In this document: positions 1 to 8,115 of the stretch, one piece after another
Numbering within the stretch: the first letter of the stretch is position 1
How the letters are laid out: the number at the start of each line of letters is the position of its first letter
Translations under genes and position numbers: made by a program
The notes under the pieces: model-generated
Told to the model about the DNA's origin: nothing
The model's database searches: none
Seen by the model: only the letters and a program-made list of their open reading frames with translations
Source: Leifsonia sp. fls2-241-R2A-40a
GTDB lineage: Bacteria > Actinomycetota > Actinomycetes > Actinomycetales > Microbacteriaceae
Length of the DNA: 64,000 bases
Assembly: GCF_030209575.1 (NCBI RefSeq)
Contig: NZ_JARVRS010000001.1
Coordinates: forward strand, 2,480,001 to 2,544,000
Direction of reading: 5' to 3'

Positions 1-9
1 TTCCTTCTT

Positions 10-40
10 GGGCGCTGTCCGCACGGACAGTGCCCTTTTT
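10..40 (+). terminator. Rho-independent terminator of an upstream gene
   Basis: Bases 10-20 and 25-35 pair in an 11-bp GC-rich stem (one G-T wobble) around a short GCAC loop, followed directly by TTTTT at 36-40. It ends a rightward gene lying outside the window, just before the HNH gene. Confidence 0.85.
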
Positions 41-84
41 GTTTCCCCGAACCCTCCCCGCACCACAGTCCTGGAAGGCCGCAG

Positions 85-600
85 ATGAAGACACTGGTTC
101 TGAACGCCAGCTACGAGCCGCTCGGCGTGATCGCGACGCGGCGAGCCATCATGCTGGTGCTGGCCGGGAAGGCCTCCACGATCTCCGGCAGCGGGACCCA
201 GCTGCACAGCCGTTCCCTGGTCCTGGATGCGCCGAGCGTCGTCCTGCTGAACCAGTACATCAAGGTGCCGCACCGCCGCATCCCGCTCACCCGCAAGTCG
301 GCGCTGGAACGGTACGGCCACATCTGCGCCTACTGCGGCAAGTTCGGCGACACCCTCGACCACGTGATTCCGCGCGCCCGCGGCGGGACGCACAGCTGGG
401 ACAACGTGGTGATCGCCTGCTTCCGCTGCAACAACGTCAAGTCGGACCGCCTGCTCGCGGAACTCGGCTGGAAGCTCCCCTTCGAGCTGAAGGAGCCGCA
501 CCTGAACATGGCCTCGCTGATCAGCATGCGGTGGAACGACCCCACCTGGGAGGAGTTCACCGAGCCGTGGAGGCGGCACGAGCTGCAGCTCGCGGGCTGA
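85..600 (+). CDS. HNH endonuclease family protein
   Basis: A 171-aa protein with an HNH nuclease fold. Two zinc-binding pairs are visible, C81-x-x-C84 and C112-x-x-C115, with the catalytic Asp-His pair (D92-H93) and the downstream N-N of the HNH motif between and after them. The length fits the stand-alone actinobacterial HNH proteins that are widespread and of unknown target. ATG was chosen because a GGAAGG Shine-Dalgarno lies at 73-78. It stands alone after a strong terminator and faces the leftward ABC exporter operon. Cleavage of DNA is inferred from the family; the real substrate is unknown. Confidence 0.85.
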   Translation: MKTLVLNASYEPLGVIATRRAIMLVLAGKASTISGSGTQLHSRSLVLDAPSVVLLNQYIKVPHRRIPLTRKSALERYGHICAYCGKFGDTLDHVIPRARGGTHSWDNVVIACFRCNNVKSDRLLAELGWKLPFELKEPHLNMASLISMRWNDPTWEEFTEPWRRHELQLAG

Positions 601-618
601 GCGCTTGGTCTGGAACGG

Positions 619-654
619 CCGAAGCGGGAGGTCCCGTGGGAGCCTCCCGTTCGG
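619..654. terminator. Hairpin between convergent genes
   Basis: The arms CCGAA-(G)-CGGGAGG (619-631) and CCTCCCG-TTCGG (643-654) pair over 12 bp with one bulged G. The hairpin lies between the stop of the HNH gene and the stop of the convergent ABC permease. There is no clear T-run, so termination is inferred from position and stability. Confidence 0.4.
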
Positions 655-684
655 CGGCCGGGCGTCGGCCGCTGTGACGCCCGG

Positions 685-1455
685 TCAGCCTGCGGTGACC
701 TTGCGGCGGTAGATCGTCATGGCGAAGGCGTAGGCGATCACGAGGATGCCGACCAGCCAGGCGAGGGCGATCCAGATGTCTCCTCCGACCGGCTGCTGCT
801 CGAACAGCGCCCGGATCGTGTTGACGATGGAGGTGACCGGCTGGTGCTCGGCGAACCAGGCGACCGGTGCGGGCATGGAGTCCGTCGGGACGAACGCCGA
901 GCTGATGAACGGCAGGAAGATGAGCGGGTAGCTGAACGCGCTCGCCCCATCCACTGTCTTCGCCGAGAGCCCTGCGATGACCGCCAGCCAGGTGAGAGCG
1001 AGCGTGAACAGGATGAGGATGCCCGCGACCGCGAGCCACGCCCAGACCGACGCCCCCGTGCGGAAGCCCATGATCAGCGCGACGCCGATGACGATCGCCA
1101 TCGAGACGACGTTCGCGATCACCGAGGTGAGCACGTGCCCCCACAGGACGCTGGACCGCGCGATCGGCATCGACTGGAACCGTTCGAAGATCCCGCCCTG
1201 CAGGTCGAGGAACAGCCGGTACGACGTGTAGGCGACGCCCGAGGCGATCGTGATGAGCAGGATGCCCGGCAGCAGGTAGTTGACGTACGAGCCGCTGGCG
1301 CCGGTGTTGATGGCGCCGCCGAGCACGTACACGAACAGCAGCATCAGCGCGATCGGCGTGACCGCCGTGGTGATGATGGTGTCGGGGCTCCGCAGGATGT
1401 GTCGGAGCGAGCGTCCGGTGAGCACACCGGTGTCGGCGAGAACGTTGGTGGTCAT
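685..1455 (-). CDS. ABC-2 type exporter permease
   Basis: A 256-aa integral membrane protein of the ABC-2 (DrrB-like) family with about six hydrophobic segments, beginning near residue 30. Typical family features are the stretch 'SVLWGHVLTS' after the second segment and 'FLPFISSAFVP' in the centre. It should pair with the ATPase encoded immediately upstream to export a drug or lipid; the substrate cannot be read from sequence. The start overlaps the stop of the ATPase gene by four bases (ATGA), so the two are translationally coupled. It is the last gene of the PadR operon. Confidence 0.9.
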   Translation of the reverse strand: MTTNVLADTGVLTGRSLRHILRSPDTIITTAVTPIALMLLFVYVLGGAINTGASGSYVNYLLPGILLITIASGVAYTSYRLFLDLQGGIFERFQSMPIARSSVLWGHVLTSVIANVVSMAIVIGVALIMGFRTGASVWAWLAVAGILILFTLALTWLAVIAGLSAKTVDGASAFSYPLIFLPFISSAFVPTDSMPAPVAWFAEHQPVTSIVNTIRALFEQQPVGGDIWIALAWLVGILVIAYAFAMTIYRRKVTAG

Positions 1456-2288
1456 CGTCCTTTCCCTTCCGTGCGGACCGCGGTGCGGTCGTCGTTGTCT
1501 GCGTTGGTTGTGGTGTCGGCGTCGGCGTCGTTGTCTGCATCCTCGCCGACCAGCGCGAGGAACACCTCCTCGAGTGTCGGCTGCTTCTCGACGTACTCGA
1601 CCTTCGCTGCCGGGAGCAGCCGCTTGAGTTCGGCGAGGGTGCCGTTCTGGATGATCGTCCCCTTGTGGAGGATGGCGATGCGGTCGGCGAGCTGCTCGGC
1701 CTCGTCGAGGTACTGCGTGGTGAGGAGGACGGTGGTGCCCTGTCCTGCGAGGCGCTTGACCGTGTCCCACACCTCGATGCGCGCCTGCGGGTCGAGGCCG
1801 GTGGTCGGCTCGTCGAGGAAGATGATCGCCGGGTTGCCGATCAGGCTCATCGCGATGTCGAGCCGGCGCCGCATCCCGCCGGAGTAGGTGGACGCCTTGC
1901 GGTTGCCCGCGTCCGTCAGCGAGAAGCGGGCGAGCAGCTCGTCGGCGATCGCGGCCGCATCCTTCAGGTGGCGGAGCTTGGCGACGAGGATGAGGTTCTC
2001 GCGTCCGGTGAGCACCTCATCCACTGCCGCGAACTGCCCGGTGAGACTGATCTCGGCGCGCACGTCGCCGGGCTTCGCCGCTACGTCGATCCCGCGGATG
2101 GTTGCCGTGCCGGCGTCGGCCCGCAGCAGGGTGGTGAGGATGCGGACCAGCGTCGTCTTGCCGGCCCCGTTGGAGCCGAGCAGGGCGAAGATGGTGCCCG
2201 CCTGCACGTCAAAGTCGACCCCGCGGAGGACCTCGACGTCTTTGAAGGACTTCTCGATCCCGCGGACGCGGATGGCCGTGTCGCTCAT
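1452..2288 (-). CDS. ABC exporter ATP-binding protein (DrrA-like)
   Basis: A 278-aa nucleotide-binding subunit. It shows Walker A 'GSNGAGKTT', the signature 'YSGGMRRRLDIA', Walker B 'IIFLDEPTTGLD' and a 'TTQYLDEAEQLAD' switch region, the arrangement of daunorubicin-resistance type exporters. The C-terminal ~30 residues are an acidic Asn/Asp/Thr-rich tail that looks poorly conserved. It powers the permease encoded downstream. Its start overlaps the DUF1048 stop by four bases, continuing a chain of ATGA junctions through the operon. Substrate unknown; multidrug or antibiotic export is an inference from family and PadR control. Confidence 0.93.
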   Translation of the reverse strand: MSDTAIRVRGIEKSFKDVEVLRGVDFDVQAGTIFALLGSNGAGKTTLVRILTTLLRADAGTATIRGIDVAAKPGDVRAEISLTGQFAAVDEVLTGRENLILVAKLRHLKDAAAIADELLARFSLTDAGNRKASTYSGGMRRRLDIAMSLIGNPAIIFLDEPTTGLDPQARIEVWDTVKRLAGQGTTVLLTTQYLDEAEQLADRIAILHKGTIIQNGTLAELKRLLPAAKVEYVEKQPTLEEVFLALVGEDADNDADADTTTNADNDDRTAVRTEGKGR

Positions 2289-2653
2289 CGTTCCTGCTCC
2301 TTCTCGGCTTGCTGGACCGCCTTCTCGAGGCGGGCGCGCTCCTTGTCGATCCACTTGGTGCCGCCGTACGACTCGGTGAACGTCTCGGCGAACTCGACCG
2401 GGTCGTGGCCGACCAGGCTGCTGACGGGCGTCCCGTCGACGGCGGCGCGTTCCCACAGGTCGGCGAAGTCGGTGAGCATGGTGACGAGCGTGTCGCCGTC
2501 GGTGATTCCGCCGTTGTACATGAAGTACCGCTCGAACGCCTTCGCGGCCCCGCGGTACGGCTCCGGCAGCGCCTCGATGCGGGCCTTGTACTGCCGGTAC
2601 TGCTTCTTCTGCTCGAGCGACCCGGTGATGGTCTCGATCCATTTTGCGGCCAT
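2285..2653 (-). CDS. DUF1048 family protein
   Basis: A 122-aa soluble protein of the DUF1048 family, starting 'MAAKWIETITGS', rich in charged helices. DUF1048 genes are regularly found between a PadR regulator and an ABC-2 exporter, as here; their molecular role is unknown. The ATG at 2653 was preferred over an upstream in-frame start because it lies two bases after the PadR stop, fitting coupled translation. The stop overlaps the ATPase start. Confidence 0.85.
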   Translation of the reverse strand: MAAKWIETITGSLEQKKQYRQYKARIEALPEPYRGAAKAFERYFMYNGGITDGDTLVTMLTDFADLWERAAVDGTPVSSLVGHDPVEFAETFTESYGGTKWIDKERARLEKAVQQAEKEQER

Positions 2654-2655
2654 GA

Positions 2656-2985
2656 TCAGTTGTCCCCTTCGTGGAGCTGCTGGATGCGTTCTGCGAGGAA
2701 GCTCCACGTCCTCCAGAACTCGTCGAGGTAGTCACGACCCCGGGCGTTGAGGGAGTACACCTTGCGCGGCGGCCCCTTCTCGGATGGAACCTTCTCGACA
2801 TCGACAAGCCCCCGCTGCTCCACCCGCACCAGGAGGGCGTAGATCGTGCCCTCCGCGATGTCGGCGAACCCCTGCTCGCGCAGCCACGCGGTGATCTCGT
2901 ACCCGTACGCCGGACGGCGCGACAGGATGGCGAGGACGATGCCCTCAAGCGTCCCCTTGAGCATCTCGGTCTCTTGCTTGCCCAC
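2656..2985 (-). CDS. PadR family transcriptional regulator
   Basis: A 109-aa PadR winged-helix repressor. The N-terminal 'MLKGTLEGIVLAILSRRPAYGYEI' segment and the 'EGTIYALLVRVEQRGLV' recognition region are typical, followed by the wing 'KGPPRKVYSLNARG' and a C-terminal dimerisation helix. The start is a GTG (2983-2985) preceded at five bases by AGGAGG. It is the first gene of a four-gene exporter operon and probably represses it through the repeats just upstream, with the exporter substrate or a related compound as inducer (inference). Confidence 0.92.
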   Translation of the reverse strand: MGKQETEMLKGTLEGIVLAILSRRPAYGYEITAWLREQGFADIAEGTIYALLVRVEQRGLVDVEKVPSEKGPPRKVYSLNARGRDYLDEFWRTWSFLAERIQQLHEGDN

Positions 2986-3016
2986 GGGAACCTCCTCACT
3001 AGTCAGTGTTGCTGAT

Positions 3017-3056
3017 TACCGGTACATAGTAAGCATGAGTACCGGTAGATAGCAAG
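3017..3056. promoter_or_regulatory. Tandem-repeat operator upstream of the PadR operon
   Basis: Two 17-bp direct repeats, TACCGGTAcATAGtAAG (3017-3033) and TACCGGTAgATAGcAAG (3040-3056), differ at two positions and are 23 bp apart, about two helical turns. Each contains the palindrome TACCGGTA. They lie 32 bases upstream of the PadR start codon in a locally AT-rich stretch, where an autoregulatory operator and promoter would be expected. Confidence 0.65.
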
Positions 3057-3105
3057 ACTGAATAGCGGGGTTCTTTTCGGGCGTTTCTGTAGACTCGGGG
3101 AGCCA

Positions 3106-3177
3106 GCCTCTGTAGCTCAATGGAAGAGCAGTTCCGTCCTAAGGAAACGGTTGGGGGTTCGAGTCCCTCCAGGGGCA
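3106..3177 (+). tRNA. tRNA-Arg (anticodon CCT)
   Basis: A cloverleaf can be folded by eye. The acceptor stem is 3106-3112 with 3170-3176, the D stem is GCTC/GAGC, the anticodon stem is GTTCC/GGAAA with loop GTCCTAA (T33, anticodon CCT at 3138-3140), and the T stem-loop is 3153-3169 with TTCGAGT. The first anticodon-stem pair is a G-A mismatch. CCA is not encoded. It sits at the left edge of the AT-richer accessory region, a usual integration site. Confidence 0.92.
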
Positions 3178-3564
3178 CAACCGCGTCGCAAGAGAACAGT
3201 TGGTCGGTTGCGGAATTAGAAGAATGGATAACAGCCGCTGTTCGCGGTTTGCCCACGATTTGCTCACACCAACGCCGCAGAGTCGCGGCGAGGATGAAGT
3301 GCCGCCCGGTTGCCTCCCGCCGCGAGGGTGCTTGACTGCTCGCAGAGCGACGCTTTGAGACACGCTCTCTCCATAGCGCCGCAAAGGCAGAGTGAGCGCC
3401 CGCTCTGAATGCTGACATATCGTCTAGATTCGCCGCCTCTGGGCTACAACGCCTCAGATTCATATTCCGCGCACCCACCCTGCTCGGGTAATGTCGCCTA
3501 CTAGCTGGCCCACTCACCTGCGATAGCGGCAGGTGCCAGAACTTCTGCGGCTACCCGGAGGAGC
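3178..3564. other. Gene-poor left end of the island
   Basis: This 387-base stretch between tRNA-Arg and the NACHT gene has no convincing coding sequence. Leftward open frames through it read antisense across the tRNA. Base composition shifts to lower GC here. No integrase or excisionase is visible. The end of the stretch carries GGAGGA just before the NACHT start codon. Confidence 0.6.
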
Positions 3565-6500
3565 ATGAGCATTCTTGGTGTCCTTGTCCCGGTGGGTCTG
3601 TGTGCCGTGAAGGTTGCACTACGCCTGGCGAGTAACCCGGCCGGAGGCGACTGGGCGGATTCATTGGCGGATTTCTCTGATCTGTACGGACGAGTCTCGA
3701 ACGAGTTAGATCGCCGCAAGCTTGATCGGCAGGCCGCCGATATCGCCAATGAGGTAACGCGGCATCTGGCCCGGGAGATCGAGATTGAGTACGGGAGCCT
3801 CGATGAAGGCGATGTGACGGCGGCTGCCGAAGCGGCCGTCGTCGCGCTGGTGGATTCTCTTCCGCTCGACCGACAGGATCAGGTTTCGATCGTGGCGGCC
3901 GAATACTCCGCAAACGCCCTGTACAAGGTGGTAATGCGGGGTGTTGATCGCTCATCATGGGTTGCGCTCCACGGGGAAGCAGTCGCGGATTTGACTCAGC
4001 TAATCCTGCGAAATGTGTCGCACGCGATTGCCGCAATTCTTCGCAAGCGACCAGACCTCAATATTGACATGCTTAGCGCGCTCGTCAACAAGAACGCCGA
4101 GTTCGCGGCGCTGCTTGACGAGCTGAGCACGGCCCTCATCGACCTTCCAATGCGGTTCTCCGAGACGGCTGAAGCCTCTGCAAGTCAGCGTGAGAACAGG
4201 CAAGATCTGGAGTTTCTGACTGAGTACCTGAGGGCAGTTGCCGAAGAGAACGATCGCCTAGACGTATACGGGCTGAACCTATCGCGGGAGGTCGTCCATT
4301 ACGAACTCACTGCCAGCTACGTGACTCTCAGATTGAGTCACAAGTCAACAGAGCCCAGCGCTGGCAGTCTGTCACGTTTTCTGAGTCGGTCGGCCGGAGC
4401 GTCGACCACCGGTGAGAAAAAGAGTTCCCAGGTGGTCCACCTCAGCGGCCCCGCCGGATCGGGCAAGACGACCCTGCTTCAATGGCTGGCTGTAAACGCT
4501 GCCCGGGGAACTTTGCCCAAAGAGTACGGCGCGATTGCTGAGCGCCTTCCCGTTCTCATTCGCCTTAGGAATTACGGCGAGGAGCGACTCCCACGGGTCG
4601 CGGATCTGGCCCGCGCGACGACGGCCTCCACCTTGAGCGAGGAGCCGCTCGGGTGGATGTCGCGAATTCTGCGAGGTGGGCAAGGCGTCTTGTTGCTTGT
4701 CGACGGCGTGGACGAGTTCCCGGAGAAGCGGGCGCCGGAGCTCGCGACATGGTTTGAGGACTTAGATTCCGCCATACCCAGACTCACGGTGGTTGTTTCT
4801 GGCAGGCCAACAGCGGAAGCCAGCGTGCGAGCGCTAGCGGAGGAGTTTGGGAATCGTTGGAACTTGTTCGAAATTCAGCCGCTTGGGCGCACCGAGGTAC
4901 AGGCATTCGTCGCACATTGGCACCGCGCGGTTGCGAGACGAAGTGGTGTCGGAGAGCTGAATAGCGAAGCCATGGTGGTGGCTGATCGCCTAAACGGCGA
5001 CCCAGCGCTGCGTAAGCTCGCCTCTTCTCCGCTAGTTTGCGCTGTGCTGTGTGCACTATTTCACGCTCAGCATGGCGATCTCCCGTCTTCTCGTATCGAG
5101 CTCTACAACACGCTTGCCACAGTGCTGGTTAGCGCCCGCGACAGCCAGCGCGGGATCCTCGTCGATCAAGACTCATTGAGTGGCCCTCAGCGGCTCCTCG
5201 TATTGCAAGCGTTGGCCTCGTTTATGCTGGAGAACCGGCTGTCAGAGATACCAAAGGACCGCGCCGGTGCGTGTGTGAGACGTGCGCTAGCGGACATCCC
5301 TGGAGGCCACGACGCCAAGACGACATTGGATGCGCTTCTGAGGCGTTCTGGAGTGCTCCGCGAGCCAAGCCCTGGCGTTGTCGATTTTGTCCACCGCACG
5401 TTCCTGGAGTTCTTCGCTGCTCGCGAGCTAGCTCGCCGCGACTCACTTGAGGGACTGGCACATCACGCGGACGACCCAAATTGGTCAGAGACAGTTGTCC
5501 TGGCGGCTTCGATTGCCAACGACACTCAGTACCGCTCCATGTGCGACATAATTCTTGCGAAGTCCGATGAGGCACCCGGCGTAAGGTCGGCACCCTGGGC
5601 CGTTGGTGTGATGGGAGGCATTCTCGCGGCCCGCTCTACGCGAGTTGACTCGGTAGACAGTGAACTGTTGAAGCGTCTCCGGCTGAACTTGCCGCCACGG
5701 AGCGGTGATGACGCGCGCACGGTAATCGCGGCGGGCGAGGCAGTGTTTGGCGAGGTCGTTGCCTCAATATCTGACCCAAACAACGAGGTCGAACCTAACG
5801 TTTGCAGCGCAGTAGTGCGTGCGCTTGGTGAGTTTGGCGGCGAATCCGCTCTGCGCGCCCTGGCCGAAATGCCGTCCCGACTCCGATTGCAATTAGTTAA
5901 CGACCTCGCCGCAATTTGGCCCTGGTTCGATCCCGGGCGTTTCGCTGAGTTACTTCTTCAGGACCTCAAACCCCCCTTCGCAACGAGGGTGGTGGTCAAT
6001 TCCAGCCGAGTCTTTCCAAGCTTGCGCGGCCTCAGCGACCTGTTCGAATGGGAGGCCGTCATCGAAATACCCGACGAATCGCTCATCACAGACTGCGCCA
6101 ACGCGCCGATCGTAAAATTGAACATCGCTGGGCTGGAACTGCTGGCCGACGAGTCCGCGCGCACGTGCGAGTTTGTGGCGGGAATCGCGGGCCTTCGGGC
6201 ACTTCGGGTACAAGGAGTTTCGAATCTCAACCTCGCGGACGCCGATCTTTTCCTCCTAAATTCCATCGATTTAGGCATAACGAGAGGCGAGATAGATCTT
6301 TCGATACTGGCGGGCTCGAAAGCTCTGGATTTAGTGGCTATAGCAAGCCTGGGGACGACGAGGATGATTGCCCCGAGGTCTACTCGGATCGTCTCGCGAG
6401 TACTGAGCCTGTCGGGCGAAATCGAGATTTCCCCGGAGTTGCAATTGGCGGCAACGCAGGTATACCTCAAGCAAGTGCCGGCCGCGGCGTTGGCCTCACT

Positions 6501-6981
6501 TGACCTGGGGCAGACAAGCACGTTGCATCTGCGGGACATTGATGACCTAACGTCCTTGGATCTTGTCAAGGCGCAGAGTCTCCGGCATCTCCAGATCGAG
6601 TCTTGCCCAGCCTTGCAAGACATCGAAGATCTCTTGTCTATTGATCGGCTCGGTCTAGTTGAGATTCGTGGCGCAACGTCGATCACCAACGCCGAGACGC
6701 TTGCACGTTTGGACGAGCAAATCGAGACATTCGTGCTCGATGTCGACCTCGATGCGCTGCTTGAAATGCACTACACAGCTTTGGCTCTCAAGACGGAAGA
6801 TGCCGATGACCGGCTTGAGGCACGCGGCTTTGGCCGATGGTCGGAGGCGAAGCGAAGACCAGTGAGTGGTGCTACCTATGAAGATTGGGATCCGGAGCCG
6901 ACATTTGTCTGGCGTACGTCGGAGGAAGATTCGCCCACCGAAGAAGAACTCCGCAGTATCGAACTCGGGGATCAGGGGTGA
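3565..6981 (+). CDS. NACHT-domain STAND NTPase (bacterial NLR-like)
   Basis: A 1,138-aa protein with three parts. Residues ~1-240 form a helical N-terminal domain with no recognised effector motif. Residues ~290-650 are a NACHT NTPase: Walker A GPAGSGKT (295-302), Walker B LLLVDGVDEF (376-385), a sensor segment 'VVVSGRP' near 410, and the winged-helix motif 'FVHRTFLEFFAAREL' at 608-622. Residues ~850-1,060 contain irregular leucine-rich repeats ('LRALRVQGVSNLNL', 'LRHLQIESCPALQDI'), a likely ligand-sensing region. This is the layout of bacterial NACHT proteins, several of which are anti-phage sensors. It is a single-gene unit with GGAGGA at the ATG. The codon usage is more AT-rich than the flanking core genes. 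Defence is inferred; the trigger and killing mechanism are unknown. Confidence 0.85.
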   Translation: MSILGVLVPVGLCAVKVALRLASNPAGGDWADSLADFSDLYGRVSNELDRRKLDRQAADIANEVTRHLAREIEIEYGSLDEGDVTAAAEAAVVALVDSLPLDRQDQVSIVAAEYSANALYKVVMRGVDRSSWVALHGEAVADLTQLILRNVSHAIAAILRKRPDLNIDMLSALVNKNAEFAALLDELSTALIDLPMRFSETAEASASQRENRQDLEFLTEYLRAVAEENDRLDVYGLNLSREVVHYELTASYVTLRLSHKSTEPSAGSLSRFLSRSAGASTTGEKKSSQVVHLSGPAGSGKTTLLQWLAVNAARGTLPKEYGAIAERLPVLIRLRNYGEERLPRVADLARATTASTLSEEPLGWMSRILRGGQGVLLLVDGVDEFPEKRAPELATWFEDLDSAIPRLTVVVSGRPTAEASVRALAEEFGNRWNLFEIQPLGRTEVQAFVAHWHRAVARRSGVGELNSEAMVVADRLNGDPALRKLASSPLVCAVLCALFHAQHGDLPSSRIELYNTLATVLVSARDSQRGILVDQDSLSGPQRLLVLQALASFMLENRLSEIPKDRAGACVRRALADIPGGHDAKTTLDALLRRSGVLREPSPGVVDFVHRTFLEFFAARELARRDSLEGLAHHADDPNWSETVVLAASIANDTQYRSMCDIILAKSDEAPGVRSAPWAVGVMGGILAARSTRVDSVDSELLKRLRLNLPPRSGDDARTVIAAGEAVFGEVVASISDPNNEVEPNVCSAVVRALGEFGGESALRALAEMPSRLRLQLVNDLAAIWPWFDPGRFAELLLQDLKPPFATRVVVNSSRVFPSLRGLSDLFEWEAVIEIPDESLITDCANAPIVKLNIAGLELLADESARTCEFVAGIAGLRALRVQGVSNLNLADADLFLLNSIDLGITRGEIDLSILAGSKALDLVAIASLGTTRMIAPRSTRIVSRVLSLSGEIEISPELQLAATQVYLKQVPAAALASLDLGQTSTLHLRDIDDLTSLDLVKAQSLRHLQIESCPALQDIEDLLSIDRLGLVEIRGATSITNAETLARLDEQIETFVLDVDLDALLEMHYTALALKTEDADDRLEARGFGRWSEAKRRPVSGATYEDWDPEPTFVWRTSEEDSPTEEELRSIELGDQG

Positions 6982-8115
6982 CGACCGGACTCGATGGAGC
7001 GGCACGGGTGGCGTTGGGAAAGTGACTGCTGACCGCATAAGAATCGGCATTCGATACGCTACCTCGGTGCCCAAGGCGTCGTCGTCGCAACCGGTGAGCC
7101 GCGCCCGACTTTGCGACCTGTATGCGACTGGCTATCTCGGTTGGGTCGAGAACAATCGGGAAAATCTCGGGCTGGAGGCCGTAGAACTAGCTGCGCCAAC
7201 TGTCGCTGCAGATGGGCGTCGCGGCCTGATCTTCGTTCGAGCGGGAGCTTTCCGCAAGCGGTCGACGAAGCTGAACCTCCTGGCATCGCAATCTTCGGCT
7301 TCGATTCTGAAGGGGGACTCTCGATGGAGTCAACACCGTCGGCCGCGAGTGGTATGCGACGGGTCTGACGAGGTAGCGCGTTCAGCCCGATCATCTGGGG
7401 CCAACCGGGGTGCGTTGGCCTCGGGCGCGTTGGCGATCGGTCCGGCGCAATTTTGGGCAGCCTGCTTCAGGTCGGCCTGCGCTGTCGCTCGAGACTTCCC
7501 CAGGACCTCTTCCATCGGTTGACGTTGCATCATTTCGATCAGCTGAGTCTTGGGAGAGTCGGCGGTCGGAGCCACCAGAACGAAGGCGTTGTGCTGCTTC
7601 CCGCGAGCGGAGCCACGTAGGGGCCCGCCGCGTCGACTCCCGCTACTACGAGGGCGCGGTCGGTCGTCTGGTCTGAACACCGTCAACGGTCGTGGAGCAC
7701 TCTCCAATGCGGCAGCCGAAGCCCACGGTCTCCGTCTCTTCGTGCGCTCGATGATTGGCATAGACCGTGTCCGCGAGGGATATATTGTCGACGTTCACCG
7801 CGGCCGCGACTTTGACCGCCGACCAGCTGACTTCGTGAACATGCTCGTTGACCAGTCACCCAGAGAGGCGGGGTCGACCCTACCCTGATTTAAGCGGCGC
7901 CATTTGTCGGCGTTGCTCCGACCGCCCCAGACGGAGTGTTTAGCGGGACGAATGTCATCGAACTCGTCGCAGCGCTGAGACGGGTCACGCAACTGCCGAG
8001 GCTGCATAGACCGAACATGGGCTCGGAAGACTCCGAAATGGGGCTGTTCTGACACCGGCGGGTGATGCGCGCGTGATTGGTAAAGCAGACCGCTACGTTG
8101 CTCTAGATTCTTCTC
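6982..8115. other. Non-coding or decayed stretch in the island
   Basis: No gene with a good start, codon pattern and recognisable product was found in these 1.1 kb on either strand. Open frames present are short and switch frame. The best coding-like signal is on the minus strand at about 7,330-7,880 (listed separately). A promoter for the following AAA gene is expected near the right end, but none stands out. Confidence 0.5.
7330..7880 (-). pseudogene. Possible frameshifted gene remnant
   Basis: Read leftward, protein-like segments appear in different frames. A frame through ~7,870-7,680 reads 'VSWSAVKVAAAVNVDNISLAD'. A second around 7,670-7,610 reads 'DRALVVAGVDAAGPYVAPL'. The frame through ~7,610-7,450 continues 'NAFVLVAPTADSPKTQLIEM', then 'QPMEEVLGKSRATAQADLKQ'. 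The pattern suggests one gene broken by frameshifts. I do not recognise the family. It could also be chance open reading in moderately GC-rich DNA. Confidence 0.25.

Noticed and set aside
2999-3517. Leftward open frame containing 'GLEPPTVSLGRN'
   Set aside because: That peptide is the antisense translation of the tRNA-Arg gene, a well-known spurious pattern; no start signal or domain.
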